A DNA stretch of 54,169 bases, taken from assembly GCA_934454845.1 (NCBI GenBank), contig CAKSGV010000015.1, positions 1 to 54,169 of the forward strand, in the 5' to 3' direction. Positions 15,499 through 22,980 of the stretch are shown here, piece after piece (position 1 is the first letter of the stretch; every line of letters begins with the position of its first letter). The translations under genes and the position numbers were made by a program. Under the pieces are notes generated by a model that saw only the letters and a program-made list of their open reading frames with translations, made no database searches and was not told where the DNA came from. This stretch comes from an uncultured Eubacteriales bacterium. GTDB lineage: Bacteria > Bacillota > Clostridia > Oscillospirales > Acutalibacteraceae.

Positions 15499-16392
15499 TT
15501 AAGTTTGTTTTCCTTTCAAAACATCTGCTATCTCCGAAATTGATATGTACGCATACGGATCAATATTATGAACTATAGTTCTTAGTTTAGTGATCTGAAA
15601 TCTATTGACAACGGCATAAATCATTTTTTTATCTGTTCCCGAATAAAATCCTTTGGCGTCAAGCACTGTAAGTCCGCAGCCGAATTCTTCGGACAGCGCC
15701 GAACAGACCGAATCTGAATTCGATGTAACTATAATCGCCGCCTTTGATCGGTCAATACCCTCAACAAGAAAGTCTACCGTTTTAAGGGCCGCGGCATAAG
15801 CTACAATTGAATAGAGCGGTAAAATCCAACTGTTTAAAACAATTCCGCATATTATATATAGTAATAAATTATATATCATAACAAATGTTCCGACTGAAAT
15901 TCCCAGAATTTTTGAGAAGATCACCGCCACCACTTCAATTCCGTCCATAGCGCCGCCATACCGAATAGCCATACCGCTTCCCACTCCGGAAATCAATCCT
16001 CCGAATATTGCGCAAAGAAGCAAATCTTCGCCGGCAAGCGGAGAAGCTATGCTCACATCAACAGGAAAAACATCCGTTATAAGAAATGCGGAAAAAGAAT
16101 AAATAAAAACAGCATAAATGGAATAAACGGTGAACACTATCCCCTGCTTTCTCAAGCCATATAAAAATAGCGGTATATTTAATATAATAAGAAACATAGA
16201 TAGAGATAGGAAACTCGGTGTTATTTGTGAAAGCAGTATCGATGTTCCCGAAATCCCGCTGTCATATAGGTTTACAGGAGCCAAAAACATAGTAACTCCT
16301 ATAGCATTGATTATTCCGGCAATCGTAAGGAATAAAAAGTTTTTTATTTTAAAGCTGTTTTTGCCTAAATTCATCTTAAAACCTGCTTTCAT
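15499..16392 (-). CDS. YitT-family membrane protein
   Basis: A protein of 291-297 residues with five to six hydrophobic segments in the first 200 residues (the YitT/DUF161 membrane region, including GGAMDGIEVVAVIFSK) and a soluble C-terminal DUF2179-type domain (SDSVCSALSEEFGCGLTVLDAKG). Family members are widespread in Bacillota and of unknown function, often suggested to be transporters. The ATG at 16392 has no ribosome site; ATG at 16374 is preceded by GCAGG at good spacing and is closer to the expected leader, so it may be the real start. Monocistronic, with its own extended -10 promoter and terminator. Confidence 0.85.
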   Translation of the reverse strand: MKAGFKMNLGKNSFKIKNFLFLTIAGIINAIGVTMFLAPVNLYDSGISGTSILLSQITPSFLSLSMFLIILNIPLFLYGLRKQGIVFTVYSIYAVFIYSFSAFLITDVFPVDVSIASPLAGEDLLLCAIFGGLISGVGSGMAIRYGGAMDGIEVVAVIFSKILGISVGTFVMIYNLLLYIICGIVLNSWILPLYSIVAYAAALKTVDFLVEGIDRSKAAIIVTSNSDSVCSALSEEFGCGLTVLDAKGFYSGTDKKMIYAVVNRFQITKLRTIVHNIDPYAYISISEIADVLKGKQT

Positions 16393-16408
16393 ATCGTAAA
16401 TTTTATTA

Positions 16409-16417
16409 ATTATATCA
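16409..16417 (-). promoter_or_regulatory. Extended -10 promoter of the YitT-family gene
   Basis: On the minus strand TGATATAAT (TGN plus a perfect TATAAT) lies 17 to 35 bases before the possible start codons. No good -35 box is visible, as is common for extended -10 promoters. Confidence 0.55.
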
Positions 16418-16523
16418 TAAAATTCAGTAAAAAACCATAATCAAATTTGTCGAATAATAAAAAATAAACAAAATTTTTCTAAAATGCGGCCGATTATCTA
16501 CAAATTTAACAGTGCGAAAACTA

Positions 16524-16552
16524 TTGACAAAACAAAAATCGTATGATAAAAT
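16524..16552 (+). promoter_or_regulatory. Promoter of the liv leader and operon
   Basis: A perfect TTGACA (16524-16529), a 17-base spacer and TAAAAT (16547-16552), with a TGN extension before the -10 box. Transcription would begin near 16559. Confidence 0.85.
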
Positions 16553-16581
16553 ATGTGTAAATTTTAAGGAAGGTGTTGGGT

Positions 16582-16803
16582 ATGTTTAATTGTTCGTATT
16601 TTAAAAAGAACAGTAATAGCTCCACAGATGCAAATTTTGCACCTGCATGTTGTAACGCCTTCAAATTTAATATTCTAAACAAAGTGGGCACTGTCGTCAT
16701 AGCAGTGTCTATTTTTGTATTTCGACTTATTAATATTATTATAATTAGCAATTCAAAGATAATTTCAAAAAGCAAAACAAGCTGTTGTCTGATTACAGAA
16801 TAA
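16582..16803 (+). CDS. Ile/Val-rich leader peptide of the liv operon
   Basis: A 73-residue frame behind a strong site AAGGAAGGTG, between a promoter and an intrinsic terminator. Its second half reads VGTVVIAVSIFVFRLINIIII, with five Ile codons among six at 16729-16746 and many Val codons just before. The peptide ends shortly before the terminator (stop 16801-16803). This is the layout of a classical attenuation leader, and the operon it precedes imports branched-chain amino acids. The N-terminal half has three cysteines, the paired ones in PACCNAF, and no recognised domain. Alternative: a small membrane protein with one transmembrane helix. The competing RNA structures described for the next feature favour the regulatory reading. 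Confidence 0.65.
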   Translation: MFNCSYFKKNSNSSTDANFAPACCNAFKFNILNKVGTVVIAVSIFVFRLINIIIISNSKIISKSKTSCCLITE

Positions 16804-16856
16804 ATCAGTTTCTTATCAAGCTTTGCTTTTTGAAAAAAGCAAAGCTTTTTTTGATT
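16767..16856 (+). promoter_or_regulatory. Predicted transcription attenuator of the liv operon
   Basis: The terminator stem is AAGCTTTGCTTTTT (16818-16831) with AAAAAGCAAAGCTT (16834-16847), then a T-run. Upstream, 16767-16783 reads AAAAAGCAAAACAAGCT, a near copy of the right arm, so it can pair with the same left arm (10 + 4 pairs around a 3-base bulge) and prevent the terminator. This segment lies about 20 bases beyond the Ile codon run: a ribosome stalled there would leave it free (antitermination), while one reaching the stop at 16803 would cover it (termination). Confidence 0.7.
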
Positions 16857-16969
16857 TTTACGGTAATTGAAATTGCGATTGTAATATAAAGCGCATAATG
16901 GTTATATCGGTAATTGTAATTTTACTTGCCGTTAAAATAATAAATCTTTTAAGAAAGAGGTAATTAAAA

Positions 16970-18136
16970 ATGAAGAAATCAGCAAAATTTTTAAGCCTGG
17001 CTATGGCAGTCGCTATGGTCTGCGGCGTTTTTGCGGGATGCGGTAAGAAAAACTATACCGCTGACAATAAGGAGTATGTAATCGGTCTTTCCGGTCCGCT
17101 TACAGGTGCCGCCGCGATTTACGGCAACGGTGTTAAGAACGGTGCCCAGCTTGCTATAGATGAAATCAATGCGGCAGGCGGACTCAACGGCGTTAAATTC
17201 AAGCTTGAAACTACCGACGATATGAACGACGCTACCAAAGTTGCAACAAACTATGCTTCCTTACTTGAAAAAGGAATGCAGGTCTCCTTTGGATGTGTAA
17301 CATCTGCTCCCTGCGCTGAGTGGACTAACCTTTCTCACGAAGACAATGTATTCTTTTTAACTCCTTCTGCTTCTAATGACGATGTTCCGAAATATGACAA
17401 CGGATATCAGATGTGCTTTGCAGACGGTAACCAGGGTAAAGAAGCCGCTAAATATGTCAACGAGAAATTTAAGGGTAAGACCATCGGCGTATTTTATAAA
17501 TCCGATGATAACTACTCTTCAGGTATCTTCAAGCAGTTCAAGAAAAACCTTGATTCAAGCGTAAAAATTGTTGAGACCCTCTTTACAGATGCAGGCGCTA
17601 CAAGTTTTGACTCTCAGATCAATGAACTCAAAGACTGCAAATTTGTATTTATGCCCATCTATTACACTCCCGCAACCATATTTATGACTCAGGCTAAAGG
17701 CAAAATTGCCGATGACGCTGTTTACTATGGCTGCGACGGATTTGACGGAATTGATTCTACCGAAGGCTTTGACATCAACTCTATCCCCCAGGAAGTATCT
17801 ATGCTTTCTCACTTTGATTCTTCTGCTACCACAGGCGCCGCAGGTGATTTCATAAAGAAATATACCGAGAAATACGGCAAAGAAACTCTTAACCAGTTCG
17901 GCGCTTCCGCTTACGACTGTGTATATGCTATCTACGGCGCAATGAAAGAAGCTAAGGTTGACGATGTTACCATCTCCGCTTCCGATCTTTGCGATATACT
18001 CAAAGATACTTTCAAGACCTTCAAACTCACAAATGCTGTAACAGGCGGCGAAAAAGGTGAAGTTTCTTGGGAAAAGAGCGGTACTGTTAACAAAGAAGCT
18101 ATTAAATTTGTTATAAAGAAAGCAGATAACGCTTAA
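16970..18136 (+). CDS. livK: Branched-chain amino-acid ABC transporter, substrate-binding lipoprotein
   Basis: A 388-residue periplasmic-binding-protein-type lipoprotein. A signal peptide with lipobox VFAGC places the lipidated cysteine at C24. The mature part begins with YVIGLSGPLTGAAAIYGNGV, typical of the LivJ/LivK (type 1 binding fold) group. It captures Leu/Ile/Val or related amino acids outside the membrane for LivHMGF, encoded downstream. The start follows AAAGAGG. It is the first structural gene after the attenuator and is separated from livH by 144 bases with two stable hairpins, an arrangement that usually gives more binding protein than permease. Exact ligand is not readable from sequence. 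Confidence 0.93.
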   Translation: MKKSAKFLSLAMAVAMVCGVFAGCGKKNYTADNKEYVIGLSGPLTGAAAIYGNGVKNGAQLAIDEINAAGGLNGVKFKLETTDDMNDATKVATNYASLLEKGMQVSFGCVTSAPCAEWTNLSHEDNVFFLTPSASNDDVPKYDNGYQMCFADGNQGKEAAKYVNEKFKGKTIGVFYKSDDNYSSGIFKQFKKNLDSSVKIVETLFTDAGATSFDSQINELKDCKFVFMPIYYTPATIFMTQAKGKIADDAVYYGCDGFDGIDSTEGFDINSIPQEVSMLSHFDSSATTGAAGDFIKKYTEKYGKETLNQFGASAYDCVYAIYGAMKEAKVDDVTISASDLCDILKDTFKTFKLTNAVTGGEKGEVSWEKSGTVNKEAIKFVIKKADNA

Positions 18137-18153
18137 TCTATCTAATATGTATT

Positions 18154-18253
18154 CTCCGGCATATCAAAAAAGGTGTGCCGGGGATACGCTCTGTATATTA
18201 ACCGAGACTTAATAGCTTGGTTTTTAATGCGAGCTATTAAGTGTCGGTTAATA
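18154..18253 (+). promoter_or_regulatory. Two stem-loops between livK and livH
   Basis: First hairpin: CTCCGGCA (18154-18161) with TGCCGGGG (18176-18183). Second and larger: 18196-18253, arms TATTAACCGA-ACTTAATAGCT and AGCTATTAAGT-TCGGTTAATA with one mismatch and a 14-base loop. Neither has a T-run. They probably protect the livK message from 3' decay or reduce expression of livHMGF relative to livK. Confidence 0.7.
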
Positions 18254-18280
18254 TTAAATTCATTACGGTAAGGTGTTAAA

Positions 18281-19153
18281 ATGGAAATTATTACAACCTT
18301 AATAAACGGCCTTAGCATCGGCGGAATTTATGCTATGATTGCGTTAGGCTACACAATGGTATACGGCATTGCTAAAATGCTCAACTTTGCGCACGGCGAC
18401 ATTATTATGGTCGGCGGATATACTATTTATGTTTTTATGATGATGACGGGTCACCCGTTCATCGCAATACTAGCAGCAATTATATTCTGCACACTCCTGG
18501 GAATAACCATTGAAAGAGTTGCTTATAAGCCTCTTCGCGGCGCTTCTCCTCTTGCGGTACTTATTACTGCGATCGGCGTAAGCTATCTTTTGCAGAGTTT
18601 GGCACAGATCATATTCGGATCGGCTCCTAAAATGGTAAATATTTTTGAGCTCGGAACCGTTAAAATAGGCTCGATGAAGATACAGGTCGCTACCCTGCTC
18701 ACGCTTGCCTGCACCATAGTAGTAATGGCGGCGCTCAGCATTTTCGTTAAGTACACTAAAATGGGAAGAGCAATGATAGCTACCTCTGAAGACAGAGATG
18801 CAACTCAGCTTATGGGAATAAATGTTAATATGGTTATCACCGTAACATTTGCAATAGGCTCAGCTCTCGCTGCTATTGCAGGTCTTTTCTATCTGCTTAA
18901 ATCTCCAAGCATTTCAAATACATTCGGTTCAATGCCCGGAATAAAAGCTTTCACAGCGGCTGTTATCGGCGGAATCGGATCGATACCCGGTGCTATGATC
19001 GGCGGTATATTCTTAGGTATAATAGAGTGCATATCTTATAAAATTCCTGCTCTCGCCGCTTATACCGATGCAATAGAATTCCTTATACTTATAGTTATTC
19101 TTCTTGTTAAACCGACAGGAATTCTCGGTAAGAAGAGAAAGGAGAAAGTATAA
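18281..19153 (+). CDS. livH: Branched-chain amino-acid ABC transporter permease LivH
   Basis: A 290-residue polytopic permease. The family N-terminus LINGLSIGGIYAMIALGYTMVYG and the conserved GMPGIKAFTAAVIGGIGSIPGA-type segment near residue 225 (here SMPGIKAFTAAV) are evident. It forms the transmembrane channel with LivM. The start has TAAGGTG upstream. The stop overlaps the livM start as TAATG, so the two permeases are translationally coupled and made in equal amounts. Confidence 0.95.
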   Translation: MEIITTLINGLSIGGIYAMIALGYTMVYGIAKMLNFAHGDIIMVGGYTIYVFMMMTGHPFIAILAAIIFCTLLGITIERVAYKPLRGASPLAVLITAIGVSYLLQSLAQIIFGSAPKMVNIFELGTVKIGSMKIQVATLLTLACTIVVMAALSIFVKYTKMGRAMIATSEDRDATQLMGINVNMVITVTFAIGSALAAIAGLFYLLKSPSISNTFGSMPGIKAFTAAVIGGIGSIPGAMIGGIFLGIIECISYKIPALAAYTDAIEFLILIVILLVKPTGILGKKRKEKV

Positions 19154-20307
19154 TGGGAAATTCAAAATTATCTAAAATCAAATGGAAACATTATATTAAT
19201 TATGCTGTGATTTCCGCTTTCACGATTTTTCTTCTTATCAGTTCTCTTACTTTCGGTCTTGAAAAATCAACAATTTATCTTGTAGAAAAAATTTCAATCG
19301 CAATCATACTTGCTTTATCTTTAAACCTTGTTGTAGGTTTCTTAGGAGAGCTTTCCCTCGGTCACGCCGGATTTATGTGTATAGGCGCTTATCTCGGCGG
19401 AAAATGCTCGCTTATTCTTGAACAAAAGCTTGGCTCAACAGGTCCGCTTTCACTGATCATATCTTTACTTGTTGGCGGTATCTGTGCGGCATTCTTTGGA
19501 TTTGTGGTGGGTCTTCCCGCACTTCGCCTTAAAGGTGACTATCTTGCTATAGTTACTTTAGGTTTCGGAGAAATAGTAAAATCGGTTTTCCAAAACACAA
19601 GTCAGGAATCTTTCGGCGGTGCTTTAGGTCTTGAAACTCCGAGATATGATAAAGACTCACTTTATCTTTGTGCGTTTATTATCGTTCTTATAACACTCGC
19701 CGTTATTCAGAATCTTATGCGTTCTAAACACGGCAGAGCTATAACCTCAATAAGAGATAATGAAATTGCCGCTAAAGCAACAGGTATCAGCGTAACGAAA
19801 TATAAGCTTTTAGCTTTCATTATTTCTTCATTCTTCGCAGGCGTTGCCGGCGTTCTTTACAGCTTTTCAAACTATAATGTTCAGAGCTCAAAATTCGGTT
19901 ATAACTATTCGATAGAAATTCTTGTTATGGTCGTTCTCGGCGGAATCGGCTCTATCAACGGTTCGATAATCGCCGCAGCGCTTATAACATTCATCAACAC
20001 CGAATTCGCAACAATCCTTACAGGCAACCTTGCGGTTCTGCAGAACCTGCTCTATGCAATAATTCTTATCTTAATAGTTATCTACAATAACTCTCCCGCA
20101 TTTAAAGCAATACGCGATAAATACGATTTAAGAAAGCTTTTCGAAAAGCTCCACAAGAAAAAAGATCCGTCTGTGATAAAAGACGATTCCGCAAAATGGG
20201 CTCGCATACAGACTAAAATTCCTATGGATGAGGTTTTATCGGTAGATGTTTCAGCAACCGATCCTAACAACCTTAAACCCGATAAATCACCGAAGGAGGA
20301 TAAATGA
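19153..20307 (+). CDS. livM: Branched-chain amino-acid ABC transporter permease LivM
   Basis: A 384-residue permease, partner of LivH. Conserved family segments include LALSLNLVVGFLGELSLGHAGF and GDYLAIVTLGFGEI, and a late LGGIGSINGSIIAA segment. After the last membrane helix a charged cytoplasmic tail of about 55 residues (from roughly EKLHKKKDPSVIKDD onward) is longer than in the Escherichia protein; its role is unknown. It starts within the livH stop (TAATG) and ends overlapping livG. Confidence 0.93.
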   Translation: MGNSKLSKIKWKHYINYAVISAFTIFLLISSLTFGLEKSTIYLVEKISIAIILALSLNLVVGFLGELSLGHAGFMCIGAYLGGKCSLILEQKLGSTGPLSLIISLLVGGICAAFFGFVVGLPALRLKGDYLAIVTLGFGEIVKSVFQNTSQESFGGALGLETPRYDKDSLYLCAFIIVLITLAVIQNLMRSKHGRAITSIRDNEIAAKATGISVTKYKLLAFIISSFFAGVAGVLYSFSNYNVQSSKFGYNYSIEILVMVVLGGIGSINGSIIAAALITFINTEFATILTGNLAVLQNLLYAIILILIVIYNNSPAFKAIRDKYDLRKLFEKLHKKKDPSVIKDDSAKWARIQTKIPMDEVLSVDVSATDPNNLKPDKSPKEDK

Positions 20308-21077
20308 TGTCAGAATATGTACTTGAAACAATAGACCTCGGAATATCCTTCGGAGGACTTAAAGCGGCACAAGATGTTAATATTAAAATAAAGAAAAATC
20401 AGATTTACGGTCTTGTCGGACCTAACGGTGCCGGTAAAACTACGATTTTCAATCTTCTCACCGGAGTTTATCAGCCAACAACCGGAACTTTCCTTTTAAA
20501 CGGCGAAGATCTTAAAGGTAAATCACAGGAAAAGATTAATCATAAAGGAATTGCCCGTACTTTCCAGAACATCAGACTGTTCAACAATATGAGCGTTATC
20601 AGAAATGTTATGGTAGGTCTTTCAAATCAGCCTGAATTCAAATGCGGCTTCCTTTCTTCGATTTTAAGATTGCCTAAGCATTTTAAGGTTGAAAAAGCAA
20701 TGCGTAACCGCGCAAAGGAAATTCTCCGCATTTTCGACCTGGAAGAAGAAAGAAACAATCTTGCGTGCAACCTCCCCTATGGTAAACAGCGTAAGCTTGA
20801 AATTGCCCGGGCTCTTGCGACCAATCCTAAGCTTTTACTTCTTGACGAGCCTGCCGCGGGAATGAATCCTAACGAAACCAAGGATCTAATGGACACCATA
20901 TTTTTGATCCGCGATAAATTCGATATGACCATTTTGCTCATAGAGCACGATATGAAATTCGTTTCGGGACTGTGCGACGAAGTGACCGTTCTTAACTTCG
21001 GTACTGTTCTCGCTCAGGGTAATACTAAAGAAGCACTTAACGATCCCGAAGTTATCAAAGCTTATATCGGCGGTTAA
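20304..21077 (+). CDS. livG: Branched-chain amino-acid ABC transporter ATPase LivG
   Basis: A 257-residue ABC ATPase. Walker A GPNGAGKTT, Q-loop region ARTFQNIRLF, a signature in the form LPYGKQRKLEIARAL (the LSGGQ position reads PYGKQ, as is usual for LivG) and Walker B LLLLDEPAAGMNP are present. It energises uptake together with LivF. Two consecutive ATG codons (20304 and 20307) lie after GAAGGAGG; the second has the better spacing. The start overlaps the livM stop, and livF follows 11 bases later. Confidence 0.95.
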   Translation: MMSEYVLETIDLGISFGGLKAAQDVNIKIKKNQIYGLVGPNGAGKTTIFNLLTGVYQPTTGTFLLNGEDLKGKSQEKINHKGIARTFQNIRLFNNMSVIRNVMVGLSNQPEFKCGFLSSILRLPKHFKVEKAMRNRAKEILRIFDLEEERNNLACNLPYGKQRKLEIARALATNPKLLLLDEPAAGMNPNETKDLMDTIFLIRDKFDMTILLIEHDMKFVSGLCDEVTVLNFGTVLAQGNTKEALNDPEVIKAYIGG

Positions 21078-21088
21078 AGGAGAATATT

Positions 21089-21799
21089 ATGGCATTACTT
21101 GAAATTAAAGATTTAGAAGTATTTTACGGTGTTATTCAGGCGCTTAAAGGTATAAGCTTTTTTGTTGATGAGGGCGAGATCATCACCCTTATCGGTGCTA
21201 ACGGCGCAGGTAAAACTACTACTATGCAGAGTGTTATCGGTCTTATTCCGAAAAAAGCAGGCACTGTTACTTATAACGGCGAAAATATAACTCACACTCC
21301 CGCTCATAAGCTTGTCGGAAAAGGTATGGCACAGGTTCCCGAGGGAAGAAGAATTTTTCAGGAGCTTACTGTTTATGAAAATCTTCTGATGGGCGCATTC
21401 CTCAATAAGGATAAAAAAGAAATTAAAGACGATATTGAAAGAATTTATACTCTTTTCCCGAGGCTTAAAGAAAGAAAAAGCCAGATAGCCGGAACTCTTT
21501 CCGGCGGCGAACAGCAAATGCTTGCGATGGGCAGAGCGCTTATGAGTAAACCTAAGCTTCTTATGCTCGACGAGCCTTCTATGGGTCTTTCACCGCTGCT
21601 TGTCGATGAGGTTTTCAGTCTTATCAAAGAGATTAATAAAGACGGAACAACAATTTTGCTTGTTGAACAAAACGCAGGTAAATCTCTTGCAATTTCAGAC
21701 AGAGCCTATGTCCTTGAAAACGGCAAAATAGTTTTAACAGGTACAGGCAAAGAGCTTATGGAAAGCGATATGGTTAAAAAAGCCTATCTCGGAGGTTAA
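21089..21799 (+). CDS. livF: Branched-chain amino-acid ABC transporter ATPase LivF
   Basis: A 236-residue ABC ATPase with Walker A GANGAGKTT, signature LSGGEQQMLAMGRAL and Walker B LLMLDEPSMGLSP. PEGRRIFQELTVYENL is a LivF hallmark. It is the second nucleotide-binding subunit of the LivKHMGF importer and the last gene of the operon. The start is behind AAAGGAG. It is followed after six bases by a strong bidirectional terminator shared with the convergent ZIP gene. Confidence 0.95.
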   Translation: MALLEIKDLEVFYGVIQALKGISFFVDEGEIITLIGANGAGKTTTMQSVIGLIPKKAGTVTYNGENITHTPAHKLVGKGMAQVPEGRRIFQELTVYENLLMGAFLNKDKKEIKDDIERIYTLFPRLKERKSQIAGTLSGGEQQMLAMGRALMSKPKLLMLDEPSMGLSPLLVDEVFSLIKEINKDGTTILLVEQNAGKSLAISDRAYVLENGKIVLTGTGKELMESDMVKKAYLGG

Positions 21800-21804
21800 T
21801 AAAA

Positions 21805-21836
21805 TAAAAAAGACTGCATTTTGCAGTCTTTTTTTT
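21805..21836. terminator. Bidirectional terminator between livF and the ZIP transporter gene
   Basis: AGACTGCA (21811-21818) and TGCAGTCT (21822-21829) form the stem, flanked by A-run and T-run so that it terminates in both directions. Confidence 0.92.
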
Positions 21837-22641
21837 AACCTAATGCAACATCAAGCAGCATCATAATTGCAAAGCCTAAAATAATACCGATCGTAGAAAA
21901 ATACGGCGCCTCTTCCCTGTTTTGCTGACATTCCGGTATAAGCTCGTGAACGGCGACTAAAATCATAGCTCCCGCTGCAAAAGACAGCGCATAAGGCATA
22001 ATTGACTCGACAAAAACTACAAGCACCGCGCCGATAAGACCTGCAATCGGCTCAACTAGCCCTGACGCCTGACCTATAAGAAAACTTTTTATTCTCGATT
22101 TTCCTTCTCGCCTTAAAGGAATTGAAACTGCCGCTCCCTCCGGAAAATTCTGTAATGCTATACCTATTGCGATACTGAATGCACCCATAATTTGTTCCGA
22201 AGTAGCATTTGCTCCTTTTAACGCTCCGAACGCAACACCTACTGCCAAACCCTCGGGAATATTGTGCAGGGTAATTGATAAAACAAGCATAAAAATTCTG
22301 CTTTTTCGCGGATTTATTTCATTCGAGCCGTTATTTGCTATTTTAGAAGCCCCTGAAACGATTTTATCGGAAATAAGCAAGAATACCGCCCCGATTATAA
22401 ACCCAAGCGTAACACTCAAATACGGCGGTATTAAGCTGTTCAGACTGCTTGCCTTATCGATTGCCGGCTGTAAAAGCGACCAGAACGAAGCCGCTATCAT
22501 AACCCCCGCCGAAAATCCGAGCATAAGATTTAATATTTTATCGTTAGGCTTTTTAAAAAATACGACGGTGCCTGCTCCAAGAGCCGTTACAAACCAGGTG
22601 CCTAAGGTTGCAAGCAGTGTCATAAGTATTATTCTGTACAT
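21835..22641 (-). CDS. ZIP-family metal transporter
   Basis: A 268-residue polytopic membrane protein of the ZIP family, GufA/ZupT-like. The metal-site motifs HNIPEGLAVGVAFG and, one helix later, NFPEGAAVSIPL (His replaced by Asn/Phe context as in GufA-type members) are present, with GFSAGVMIAASFWSLL at the start. It probably imports zinc or another divalent cation across the cytoplasmic membrane. The start follows GGAGGG at normal spacing. It is a single gene, convergent with livF, with no metal regulator or operator recognisable nearby. Confidence 0.9.
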   Translation of the reverse strand: MYRIILMTLLATLGTWFVTALGAGTVVFFKKPNDKILNLMLGFSAGVMIAASFWSLLQPAIDKASSLNSLIPPYLSVTLGFIIGAVFLLISDKIVSGASKIANNGSNEINPRKSRIFMLVLSITLHNIPEGLAVGVAFGALKGANATSEQIMGAFSIAIGIALQNFPEGAAVSIPLRREGKSRIKSFLIGQASGLVEPIAGLIGAVLVVFVESIMPYALSFAAGAMILVAVHELIPECQQNREEAPYFSTIGIILGFAIMMLLDVALG

Positions 22642-22732
22642 TTTTAACCCTCCGTTAACATTATATTGTAAAAAACAGAGTAAGGTTAAAACTCAAATTT
22701 AAAGCACTTTTCTTCACTTATAAATAAAATAA

Positions 22733-22771
22733 AAAAAGTCAAGGAAAATTCAAATTTTTCCTTGACTTTTT
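22733..22771. repeat. Palindrome carrying the tRNA-Lys -35 box
   Basis: AAAAAGTCAAGGAAAA pairs with TTTTCCTTGACTTTTT. Both strands therefore carry TTGACT; the plus-strand copy is the -35 box of tRNA-Lys. The hairpin with its T-run could also act as a terminator. Confidence 0.75.
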
Positions 22772-22790
22772 GCTACTTAATTGATATAAT
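22762..22790 (+). promoter_or_regulatory. Promoter of tRNA-Lys
   Basis: TTGACT (22762-22767), a 17-base spacer and a perfect TATAAT (22785-22790), 17 bases before the tRNA. Confidence 0.88.
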
Positions 22791-22807
22791 AATTAAGCTG
22801 TCTATTT

Positions 22808-22883
22808 GATCCATTAGCTCAGCCGGTAGAGCACTTGACTTTTAATCAAGGTGTCCGGGGTTCGATTCCCCGATGGGTCACCA
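22808..22883 (+). tRNA. tRNA-Lys (anticodon TTT)
   Basis: A full cloverleaf: acceptor GATCCAT/ATGGGTC with a T-G wobble, anticodon stem CTTGA/TCAAG around loop CTTTTAA (anticodon TTT), T-loop GGTTCGATTCC and encoded CCA. It stands alone with its own promoter and terminator. Confidence 0.95.
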
Positions 22884-22885
22884 AG

Positions 22886-22920
22886 TACAAGCCCGCTTTT
22901 AAAAGAGCGGGCTTGTTTTT
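22886..22920 (+). terminator. Terminator of tRNA-Lys
   Basis: ACAAGCCCGCT pairs with AGCGGGCTTGT and is followed by TTTTT. Confidence 0.9.
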
Positions 22921-22935
22921 TCATAAAAGATTTGG

Positions 22936-22978
22936 AACCAAAAATTCCGCTCTGAAATTTGAGCGGAATTTTTGGTTT
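22936..22978 (-). terminator. Hairpin after leuS, end of the 15-gene block
   Basis: ACCAAAAATTCCGCTC and GAGCGGAATTTTTGGT form a 16-base perfect stem just beyond the leuS stop. The T-run lies within the stem on the minus strand, so termination may be less sharp than at neighbours. Confidence 0.7.
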
Positions 22979-22980
22979 AA

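Noticed and set aside
15343..15543. A 66-residue plus-strand frame after xerD
   Set aside because: It crosses two terminators and the end of the YitT-family gene and has no ribosome site.
16521..16775. Minus-strand frame opposite the liv leader peptide
   Set aside because: No ribosome site, and the promoter, ribosome site and terminator all belong to the plus strand.
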